Shown here in pieces: positions 56,381 to 64,000 of a DNA stretch of 64,000 bases. The position numbers and the translations under genes are program-made. Position 1 is the stretch's first letter; the number at the start of each line of letters is the position of its first letter. The notes under the pieces are model-generated. The model saw nothing but the letters and a program-made list of their open reading frames with translations. It made no database searches and was not told where the DNA came from. This DNA is from Odontocerum albicorne (taxonomy: Eukaryota > Arthropoda > Insecta > Trichoptera > Odontoceridae): contig OX463854.1 in the NCBI GenBank assembly GCA_949825065.1, forward strand, positions 18,910,103 through 18,974,102. Reading direction: 5' to 3'.

Positions 56381-57064
56381 GGGTACCACACGAATGGAAA
56401 AAAAACTGATCAGAATAAGTACAACATTTATGAATATTTAATTAATTTAGAATGAGGAAATAAGTGTTATCCATGTTTTACTTTACTTTTATTATTCACC
56501 TCACGGCCATGCACCTCTGCTGACTTCGTTTCTTATGGAATTCTACAAGTTCAACACGGAAACATTTCATATGAATATAATGTCTCTGCCTACTTTACAA
56601 TGAGTTTTTTGTCACAAATGACTGGCGAAAAGCAGATAAAAATATTTAAATTGCGAATGTGATTAGAGGTTTGTCTAAATAAAACCAGTAAAGATTTTTT
56701 TAACGTTCTGTGAAAAAAAATCACTAAGGGTGCCATAAAACGAAAAAGTTTGCAAATCACTGCCATATGATGTATGTCACGATAGGAAATATTTGCTCCC
56801 TGTTTTCTCTGCCTATCCCAATAATGATAGTTTGGGACGTATGTGTGCATGTAATAAAGAAATTAACCAGTTTCTCAAATTAACAACGTTTTTTAATGAG
56901 CTTAAATTCTCAATATGGGACAAAATTAATTGTAGTCAATTAAACAAATTGATGTTCTTCGCAATTATAAAATAACAAATAGGAAAAAATACGAGTATAT
57001 AGCAAGAATGATTCCTAGAACGAAACGTTATTTATTTATAAAAGTAAATTCTTAAGCACGGATA

Positions 57065-57672
57065 CAGTGGTGGACTAGGCCTACTGGGAATTTCCCGGTT
57101 GTCCGATGTGGAAATGGGCCAAAATGTTCAGTTTTAAATTTTAAAAAATTGTAAGTAAAACAAAATAGACTTGCTTCTTTTGGGCAGGAATAAATCAAAA
57201 GACATTCATGGACAAGGAAAGATCACACAGAAATGGAAAACATTAACACATGACGAAATTCACACTAACATTTTAAGTAGCTTCAATTGTAAAAACTTCA
57301 CAGCATGTTGCTTTTATGTTCTGCAGAAATGTATCCTGCATTCGTTGGCATATAAGCATGCTTTTATAGGTTATACATATTTGTCTACCTTTTCTTCAGT
57401 ACAGAAATCCTGAGAGAAGTCTTCCAAGTTGAAATATGTACTAAACAGATTACGAAATTGCTTAACTTAATCGCATCTTAAGTCATTCATGGTGATGGCG
57501 TGCGATAAATATTTCTTGAGTAAGATAAGTAATGCTTTAGCGTAAAAAAAGTGATTATTAAATTACTGTCAAATGTTAAACATGGGACGGGGTGCACGAA
57601 GTATTTCGCATTAAAAAAGGGGCCGGTCTCAACTGATTTCCTAGACCTATATTAATTGTCAGTCCGTCGCTG
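57065..57672. mobile_element. hAT-like element, 608 bp, non-autonomous
   Basis: The left end is CAGTGGTGGACTAGGC; the reversed right end is CAGCGACGGACTGAC. The flanks CACGGATA (57057-57064) and TACGGAGA (57673-57680) agree at six of eight positions, fitting an old 8-bp target duplication. The inner frame at 57171-57413 has no recognisable transposase motif. Confidence 0.68.
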
Positions 57673-58081
57673 TACGGAGAGCATAAAACAAGATTGATGA
57701 TGGTGGGACTCTGGGGCCATCAAAAAGGATATTTATGTTCAAGCCCACAGCGACTATACTATGCAGCAATAGCAGACCCCTATGATTGGAATATTGACGT
57801 CTACATTTTCGTTTTTGTCTACTATTAACTGTTACAATAGATTCCTCTATATCAATAGTCTATCATTATTACAAAAAAAAGAAAATTTAAAAAGTCAGGT
57901 GGTCTAAGATCTACAATAAAAATATATTCCTTTTTTGTCAGTTTATTGAGTTGCCTCACCTGTAGGACGCTCAATAAATACAAGAAGGGTAGGAAGTTAG
58001 CGAGTGTATTTATTTTTCTATTACTGCTCTAATGTAATTTATGTAGCTAATAAGTTTTAAATTATATTAAAAAAAATAAGT
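57673..58081. other. intergenic, nothing recognised
   Basis: AT-rich spacer without a gene. Confidence 0.4.
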
Positions 58082-58175
58082 CAAAGTCGAATTTAGATTA
58101 GCATCTCCCGACTCCGACTTCACAAAAAACCAACCGATTCCACGGTTCTGATTCTTGACTCCGACTCTACAGCCC
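58082..58175. mobile_element. solo end of the GGAGTCGG hAT family
   Basis: The run CCGACTCCGACTTCACAAAA and then GACTCCGACTCTACAGCCCCG matches the right end of the hAT element at 31275-33436 (CCGACTCCACAGCCCTG). I found no left end upstream, so this is a truncated copy. Confidence 0.7.
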
Positions 58176-58882
58176 CGCAATAAACAATCTCTGTCGAGCG
58201 TCACGCAAGATCATGATCATCTTACGAGATATTTTTACTAGTCGTTTCTTCTGTTTAGCGGCGTATTACCTACAAAGTATCAGCTATATTGATCTGACGT
58301 CTGCCTGTACTTAGCGATAATAATCGTTTCTAGATATTTTTAACCTGCATTCGTCGGCCGCAGTCGATGCGAAGATCGATTGGGTTTAGTCGCGGTTTCT
58401 GTATCGTATTACACACTCAAGATTCATTTACATCACACAGATATGTTATCCTCAAGACTGGTAAATGTTTCAGGTCATTGTGTAATTTTTAGAGGTAAAT
58501 TGATCCATTGTGAATATCACATTACATGGATACGATCAAGAGTCGAGAAATGATCAATCGTGATCTACATTTTATAGTCGATTGCGATAGTATCATAATA
58601 ATAAAAGGAAAATTTATACAGCACTGTTTAGCGAGCAGTCTATTCTCAAGGGTGCTCTAACTGGAAATTCGAACCCACTATTTTTGACAGATTAAAAATA
58701 TTAGAAAATTATATATAAACATTGAGTGTAAGTTTATGGCTGCAGCCATTAGATTAAGAATTTCTCCGCGTCTGTGTATGTTTAGAAAAATATATTTGGT
58801 AAGAAAATCGCAGAAAACTTATCTAGGAAAGACGACCTACAAAGAAACTTTTCTAGATCTTCCGATATGTGATATAGTTCGT
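58176..58882. other. intergenic, nothing recognised
   Basis: The part at 58190-58460 is less AT-rich than average and contains several palindromic words (GATCATGATC), but no open frame with a motif. Confidence 0.4.
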
Positions 58883-59092
58883 AAATTCTAGGATGAGTCC
58901 TGTGACAGCTCACAAATTTGCCCCAATACAACCTTGTAACGATGTTCAGTAATTTTATAATAATTATTTTATCAACTTTAATATAAGCCTCAATTCTAAT
59001 AAATAGCAAGTTATTTAGGTAAATACGAGTACATTACGTAAGGTTGTATTGGGGCAAATTTGTGAGCTGTCACAGGACTCATCCTAGAATTT
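58883..59092. repeat. inverted repeat with perfect 53-bp arms
   Basis: Arms 58883-58935 and 59040-59092 are exact reverse complements, starting AAATTCTAGGATGAGTCCTG, around a 104-nt AT-rich loop. Similarity extends outward for about ten more bases with two or three mismatches (GTTCGT against GTTCGG). Neither arm resembles another repeat in the window. Confidence 0.95.
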
Positions 59093-59100
59093 CCGAACCA

Positions 59101-59838
59101 TAGTAACATATTCGACTCTAATTGTAATGTAGTGTTCGATTATATAATCATAAATTTTCTTTTACTTTTTTTTTACATTTTGAAGTGGACAATGATCGTT
59201 CCAATTAAAAATTATCGATTCTTTTAAAAGCACTTGGAAAAATATTCCGTACATCAAATTTTTACGTATGGCGGATTTGTTGATTTAAAAAAAAATCGAT
59301 AGAACTATATATTGTAAAAAGATGGGAGGTATGGTGTACCATAAACTTTAAAACAATTGGGCGGAACAATATTCCTGCGGTTCGAGATCATGAAAAATTA
59401 TTTTAAATTTTCAAAAGGCTTTTTAACTGACTGAAATTGTAAAATATGTTTATTTTAATAAACACACCCATTGTTTCTTTCTAAGTATTTTACACCTTTA
59501 CAAAGGAAATAAATTAAAGTTTTATCTTTGTATGGATAAGCTTAAAAGAGAATTTCTTATCTTTGACTAAAGTCTGTTAGACACGATCAGAAAAAATTGC
59601 ATGCCAAATATAATGTACAAATTAACAAACGCACATTTTTAAGTGTGTTCTATTTTCACAAATTCGCTCATCTTTTACACTTATTAAGACAATTATAACA
59701 AAACATGAAAACAAGGGAATATAAAAATTAAGCACAGTGTTTCTAATATTGAAAATAATTGGCTTTATTGTATACAACAAAAGTCTAGTAAAAATAAAAA
59801 AAAGGTATTGCGAATATCATGACAAAAGAGAAATTTCT
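59101..59838. other. intergenic, nothing recognised
   Basis: AT-rich, no gene. Confidence 0.4.
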
Positions 59839-59912
59839 TAACGTCCTTCTGGTTAGTTGGACGATATTGGCACATGGTAATAAACCGTCCAGGTACTATA
59901 TACAACGAAAGC
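59839..59912 (+). repeat. LINE/SINE 3' tail fragment
   Basis: It reads CCTTCTGGTTAGTTGGACGA, then ATTGG-CACATGG-TAAT (damaged hairpin), and ends CCGTCCAGGTACTATATACA. Confidence 0.65.
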
Positions 59913-60529
59913 GTTATACTTTATTTCAAGTAAAAAACTTAGTGGACTAAGGAACTAATTTTTCATAAAATATTCTAATATGAAGTCAACAAAACTAAAG
60001 CTGAGACCTTTGTTAAAAAATTAATTAAAAAATAGGGCAGTTTAAATTATTTAATATTCATCAGATACTTCATTTTACTAAGTATATGAATATTATAAAA
60101 TGTTTCCAATTATTGTATTATATTTACTGATTTCTTCGCCTGGTGGATCAGAAAAAAAACTAGTTCAGGGTTTGAATTGTTTTATTGAAATTGATTTGAA
60201 TTTAATTCTGTGCTGTTATGCATTCGTCAATTGAGAGGTATACTAATGTTATTTTTAGTATCATTCTTCATTGCACATCCGATGTTACGTTCTAAATTTT
60301 GCGATGATCAAATTGAGATAAATATCAATGAACGATTCTGGAAACGCGTCACAACTTATGTTATAAAAATAATATGTAAATACTCCCACTTTTTAAAAAA
60401 ACATTCGTTGCGAAGAAAGTTGAAACAAATGAATAACGAAATCAATTTTCTTTATTCAAACACTTCTAACTTATGTATTAAATATTGTTTTCAAAGATTT
60501 ATACACAACTATTATCTTTATTTTAAATT
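59913..60529. other. intergenic, nothing recognised
   Basis: AT-rich. The long plus-strand frame 60210-60770 starts here, but its sequence is Phe/Leu/Asn-rich and runs into the minisatellite, so it is not called as a gene. Confidence 0.5.
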
Positions 60530-61310
60530 TCTTTTTATTTTGAAAAATACACTTTTTGGTTTTTATTTTGAAACGTTACAAACTTATTTTATATTTATTT
60601 TTAAATATTTTCTAAGCAATATAAACTTATTTTTTGTTTTTATTATGAATAATTTTCCAAACATTTTAAATTTCTTTTATTTTCATTATGAAATATTTTC
60701 GTGCCATGAACTTTTTGATTGTCATTATGAAATATTATTAATTTTTATTTTTATTTTGAAACGTTTTTAAAACACAATAAATTCCTTTGTTTTTATTTTG
60801 AAACATTACTAAATTCTTTTGTTTTTCTTTTGAAACGTGTTTTATACATTATAAATTTCTTCGTTTTTATTTTGAAACATTTTCGTAACATTATAAACTT
60901 CTTTTATTTTTTAACATTTTCGAAGCATAGATTTTTGGTTTTTATTTTTAAACATTAGTAATTTTTTTTATTTTTATTTTGAAACGTTTTCCAAACATTA
61001 CATTTTTTTTATTTTGAAACATTTCGAAACATAGTAAATACTTGTATTTCTTTTGTTTTTAATTTGTAACGTTTTTCAACTAAGTTATTTTGTTTTTTTT
61101 TTCAAAACGTTTTCTAAACATAATATTATTTGGTTTTTATTTTGAAACATTTTCAAATTCTTTTGTTTTTTAATTTGTAACGTTTTCCAAACATTATGAC
61201 CAATTTTTTTTTTAATTTTGAAACATTTCCCAAATATACAAATTAATTGTTTTATTTTGGAACATTATAAACTTTTGTTCTTTTTAACGTTTTAAAAAAC
61301 ATTTTAGTGC
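60530..61310. repeat. T-rich degenerate minisatellite
   Basis: Loose repeats of a unit of roughly 45-60 bp are built from TTTTGTTTTTATTTTGAAAC followed by GTTTTCAAAACATTATAAA-like sequence, more than ten copies with many differences. It ends about 50 bp from the 3' end of sHSP gene 4. Confidence 0.85.
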
Positions 61311-61356
61311 TGCGAGTGATTATGGAGTTCACTTAAAGTGAACCAATTTTTTTTTA

Positions 61357-61794
61357 TTATTTTTTTACTTCCACGTGTACAGGGCCTGAAGCCTGGATTG
61401 GCACAATTCTCACATGACTTTCACCTTCGATTGCCTTCTTCGGAGCAGAAACCCTCAGAACCCCATCGACAGAAAGAGCTGACAGCACATCTTCCGCTTT
61501 ATATCCTTCAGGTATAATATACTTCCTCACGAAATGTCTAGAAATGTATCCGTGCTCGTCCTGTTTCTCTTCGTGTTTCCCTTCAACGATGACTTCTTTT
61601 TCAGTAGTCTTCACAGTCAATTCTTTCGGAGCAAAATGGTGAACATCCAGAATTATTTAGAAGTTGTCTTCATTCTTAAAAGCCTGTGCATTCCCTATTA
61701 GTTGTGTGTTCTGAAAAGGTCTAGGGAAGAATCTTCTGTAACAAGGATGTAAGAATTGCTCGGGAATGTAATCAAAGAAAGGTGCGAGAGACAT
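61357..61794 (-). pseudogene. small heat shock protein gene 4 with one in-frame stop
   Basis: From ATG at 61794 (MSLAPFFDYIPEQFLHPCYR) the frame runs 145 codons to TAA at 61359-61357. Codon 46 (61659-61657) is TAA, giving NEDNF-stop-IILDVHHFAP where the sister genes read KFQVCLDVHQFAP, so a CAA Gln codon became TAA. Everything else is intact: ELTVKTTEKEVIVEGKHEEK, QDEHGYISRHFVRKYIIP, LSVDGVLRVSAP and the IVPI motif. The N-terminal arm is very short. Its own TATA and initiator survive. With one lesion it is either a young pseudogene, a null allele or a sequencing error. The AATAAA overlaps the stop codon and the downstream sequence is minisatellite, so its 3' UTR may be lost. Confidence 0.92.
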
Positions 61795-61832
61795 TTCTGT
61801 TTTAACTTAGCAGCGCGAGTACTGAGAATGTT

Positions 61833-61865
61833 CACTGAAAGATAGACTTGGGCGTTGCTTTTATA
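61833..61865 (-). promoter_or_regulatory. sHSP gene 4 core promoter
   Basis: On the minus strand TATAAAAG (61865-61858) lies 29 bp before the A of a TCAGTG initiator (61838-61833), the same pair and nearly the same spacing as in sHSP gene 2. The leader to the ATG is about 40 nt. No good heat shock element was seen close by. Confidence 0.72.
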
Positions 61866-62129
61866 GACGGGCCAGATGGGCGGAGAGTTGAGAATTGGCG
61901 CGCTGACAAACTGCATCAGGGGATGTTTTCTTGTTGCTTTCGTAAATTTTTCTCTCTGTATAAATATAGGAATTAAACGTCACAGTTGCGTGGCTGTCTC
62001 ATTATTGTTTGTGAAATAAATACGATTGAAATTGCAGTCTTTTCTCGTAGAGTTAGTCATTTACATGTATAATGATTAATATGGGTGCAGTAAATAAGTA
62101 CAAAAAACTAGAACTGAATGTGTTGCTTT
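61866..62129. other. upstream region of sHSP gene 4
   Basis: It includes a GC-richer 60 bp next to the TATA box and TTC-rich stretches at 61928-61952 that are too irregular to call heat shock elements. Otherwise nothing recognised. Confidence 0.4.
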
Positions 62130-62250
62130 TGCATGACGACCTCCTTGGCCTAGGTGGTAAGGCACTGGACTTCCATCCGGAGGTTTCAGGTTTTATTTCC
62201 GATGGTACCCGAACAAAATAATAAAAGTGTCCCAGTCTAATAATAACGAA
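62130..62250 (+). repeat. tRNA-derived SINE, plus strand, variant body
   Basis: The A-box phrase TTGGCCTAGGTGGTAAGGC is followed by CTTCCATCCGGAGGTTTCAG and a weak B box, then GGTACCCGAACAAAATAATA and GTGTCCCAGTCT. The body differs from the 4848 type; the 63240-63360 copy is similar in its head. Confidence 0.65.
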
Positions 62251-62329
62251 CCGCTAGTCCTGAATGCTCGTGAATGGAGCCAATTACATTTTTGTTTCAC
62301 GGCCACGCTCTCAATGTATCAAACATTGT

Positions 62330-62480
62330 AATACCAGATATTCTACGCAAGTCACGCATTTATTCTGCTCCTATCATTCACTTTCATTCCCCAGGCTTCA
62401 CTTTCATATATCAATGTTGGCACTAGTACACCACTGTGTAAAATCAAATTTTGCGATTGATTTATTGAAAAAATAATACT
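62330..62480 (-). pseudogene. LINE ORF2 scrap
   Basis: The minus strand encodes LHSGVLVPTLIYESEAWGMK, matching the VHNGVLVPTLMYGSEAW segment after the RT palm seen at 1624-1860. Only this short piece remains. Confidence 0.7.
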
Positions 62481-62491
62481 AACTATTGGTC

Positions 62492-62540
62492 CCTTATGTA
62501 AGGTCACCATTAACCTTGTTAATGGTGACCTTACATAAGG
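62492..62540. repeat. perfect 23-bp inverted repeat, 3-nt loop
   Basis: Arms 62492-62514 and 62518-62540 (CCTTATGTAAGGTCACCATT and three more bases) are exact reverse complements, with the spacer CTT. The match extends outward about six more bases with one mismatch (TTGGTC against TTGGTT). Confidence 0.95.
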
Positions 62541-62804
62541 AACCAAGGGTTTTACTGAAATTTATATTTCTATGAATGAGCATTTGCTATGTTAAAAGTA
62601 TTAAACAAAGAGAATAGATTTTTTGGTGGCAAGTTTAATATTGAAGAATGTATTCATTATATAATTACATTTAATAATACTGGCTTTCTTTTCTTTTACA
62701 AATTAGGTACGCCAAATTTGTTAAGTGAATCCCATTTTTAATTACATGTGAAGTTATTTATTTATTCGTATGGTCACCCTTCAACACATACGAGTGGTGA
62801 TGGT
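62541..62804. other. intergenic, nothing recognised
   Basis: AT-rich, no gene or clear repeat. Confidence 0.4.
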
Positions 62805-62960
62805 GATTCGGGTATATTGAAGAGCGTGGCTCGGATACAGTGGTCGGTCCCATTCACCGAGCCTTCGGGCTTAGAACCATTTGAGTAGGTACATAACTAG
62901 CGGTTCAACATCGCGCGCGGCGGTAATACTACTCCGCATGTGAAAGGACAACACCTTTTT
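62805..62960. repeat. dispersed repeat (TTAGAACCA family)
   Basis: It contains GGGCTTAGAACCATTTGAGT, then AGGTACATAACTAGCGGTTC and CATGTGAAAGGACAACA. The related stretch at 20435-20520 has TTAGAACCACTGGAGTAGGC and AGAGACAACAACAAC. The reverse complement occurs at 56235-56380. Confidence 0.55.
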
Positions 62961-63144
62961 TAATTTTATATAATTTGGTATAGCGCTGTTTCCTCATCAT
63001 TACGATCATCTCAAGTATGTTTCCTAATTTACTTAACAAATAATAAAGGTCGAGAGACCGACGTCGCTAACAAGAGTGACATCTGGTTATCTAGCATCTA
63101 AGTTACAGAAAGGCATAAATTCAGATGACCTAACAGTAAAACCA

Positions 63145-63235
63145 ATCCTGAAGCGAATCCGCCAGGAATCGAACCTGGGGCGCCCGCTTGCTTAGCATGA
63201 ATGTTAACAGTTAGACTACGGCCGCTGACAAAAAC
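63145..63235 (-). repeat. second-type tRNA-like SINE head, minus strand
   Basis: On the minus strand the A box TAGTCTAACTG and B box GGTTCGATTCC match pol III consensus exactly, and the T-arm CCAGG-TTCGATT-CCTGG is perfect. The acceptor arms (GCGGCCG and CGGATTC) pair poorly, and no anticodon loop of a standard tRNA is clear. I therefore call it a SINE head and not a tRNA gene. Confidence 0.7.
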
Positions 63236-63239
63236 ACTA

Positions 63240-63360
63240 GCACACTTCTATGTCTTTTACTAGACTGGAACCCTTTTTTTCAGGTTCCATCAGGAATCGA
63301 ACCCAAAACCGCTGGATGGAAGTCAAGCATCTTAACAACTAGGCCACACATATCGTTTTT
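63240..63360 (-). repeat. tRNA-derived SINE, minus strand
   Basis: Minus strand: TGTGGCCTAGTTGTTAAGAT (A box), GACTTCCATCCAGCGGTTTT, GGGTTCGATTCCTGATGG (B box), AACCTGAAAAAAAGGGTTCC and AGTCTAGTAAAAG. The head belongs with 62130-62250. Confidence 0.7.
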
Positions 63361-63772
63361 CTATTTATGAAAGCATATCACAAATCTTAACAAGATTTAA
63401 ATGGATTTACGAAACCATAGTATTTATTCCCAATGAAGCCAGTGATTCATATAACGTGCCGATAATCAATATTTTTATGATTGGGTTAGGATTGTGTAGT
63501 AATCATAGACATTTACTTAGAAAAAACTTTTATTTTTCATTGTAATAAAATAAATAAACTGAAATAGAGGTACTCATACATAGGTCAAGTAGAAACGATA
63601 ATGGAATACATAATACAAAATAATCTTAAAATATCAGTTGCTCTTCCTAATCGAGGATATCTATTCTTTGTATAAAACGAAATACAATTATAATAGATAC
63701 ATAGATATTTCTTACATAGGTTATTATAATTTATTCCAGTCATGTTTTTTAAACCCAAGCACGGATACAATA
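63361..63772. other. intergenic, nothing recognised
   Basis: AT-rich spacer, no gene. Confidence 0.4.
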
Positions 63773-64000
63773 CGGGTATTCGTCGACTTACGACATCACT
63801 CAGTTCCGATAAACAGGTCGTAAGTTGGTCTGGCCGTAATTCGGCTTATTCAATTTCCGTACATATGTAAATTATAGTGCGTGATGATATTATAAGACTG
63901 TTTTCTATGTTCTTGTTATAATCAGTGTATCACCACTGTCATTTATCGGGTTTCTCTATGCTTTATTTTTTTTAATTATTTTTCGAGTTTATCTTTGTTT
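63773..64000. mobile_element. pogo/Tigger-like DNA element, copy 2, cut by window end
   Basis: It starts CGGGTATTCGTCGACTTACG right after a TA. It then follows 48329-48556 with only scattered differences, near-identical over the last 150 bp. If it is the same length as copy 1, it would end about 590 bp past the window. Confidence 0.8.

Larger units (their letters stand above)
54961..57064. other. intergenic with palindrome and minor repeats
   Basis: Mostly AT-rich with no gene. It holds the perfect palindrome at 55371-55417 and the repeat at 56235-56380. It also holds a short LINE end at 56755-56830 (CTCTGCCTATCCCAATAATG). Confidence 0.5.

Noticed and set aside
60210..60770. 186-codon open frame on +
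   Set aside because: Phe/Leu/Asn/Ile-rich translation from AT-rich DNA that runs into the minisatellite. No domain and no coding-like base use.
61657..61659. Programmed readthrough or selenocysteine at the sHSP gene 4 stop
   Set aside because: The codon is TAA, not TGA, and no readthrough context or SECIS-like structure was seen. A nonsense change of CAA is simpler.
63145..63235. tRNA gene on the minus strand
   Set aside because: Good A and B boxes and T-arm, but a weak acceptor stem, no clear anticodon arm and SINE sequence around it.

Overview
This window is animal nuclear DNA, almost certainly from an insect. It is AT-rich and gene-poor. It holds GT-AG introns, intronless alpha-crystallin small heat shock protein (sHSP) genes whose TATA and initiator boxes have arthropod-type spacing, mariner elements, and many broken non-LTR retrotransposons (LINEs) and tRNA-derived SINEs. 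I cannot name the species.

Layout. 1-19,949: no host exon recognised. The stretch is made of LINE remnants, SINEs, small piggyBac-like and hAT-like DNA elements, a 20-bp tandem repeat and a 170-bp palindrome. 19,950-27,892 (+): the last six exons of an SLC1-family excitatory amino acid transporter. Together they give 332 residues in one unbroken frame, from before HP1 to the C-terminus. The N-terminal exons are not visible, so the intron left of the first visible exon is at least 19.9 kb if they lie off the left edge. 27,893-38,480: 3' flank, then a three-layer nest (intact mariner inside a hAT element inside a LINE 3' end), then a LINE endonuclease remnant. 38,480-61,990: four intronless sHSP genes. 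Three are on the + strand (38,698; 44,199; 51,515) and are intact. The fourth, on the - strand at 61,794-61,357, has one in-frame stop. Between them lie a piggyBac-like MITE, a dead Mos1-like mariner, two pogo/Tigger-like elements, a second intact mariner inserted in a LINE, LINE tails, palindromes and a T-rich minisatellite. 61,990-64,000: SINEs, a LINE remnant, a 23-bp perfect palindrome and the start of a second copy of the pogo-like element.

How the parts relate. The sHSP genes form a dispersed tandem family of ATP-independent chaperones. Each has a TATA box, and three have heat-shock-element-like arrays next to it. The transporter is a separate gene for glutamate uptake. Most of the remainder is repeat sequence in which insertion order can be read from target-site duplications. 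One SINE family and one LINE share a 3' tail with a conserved ATTGCC-N4-GGCAAT hairpin, the usual sign of a SINE/LINE mobilisation pair. No prokaryotic system, CRISPR array, rRNA or convincing functional tRNA gene was found. All calls come from reading the sequence by eye and by family knowledge; no database search was run.
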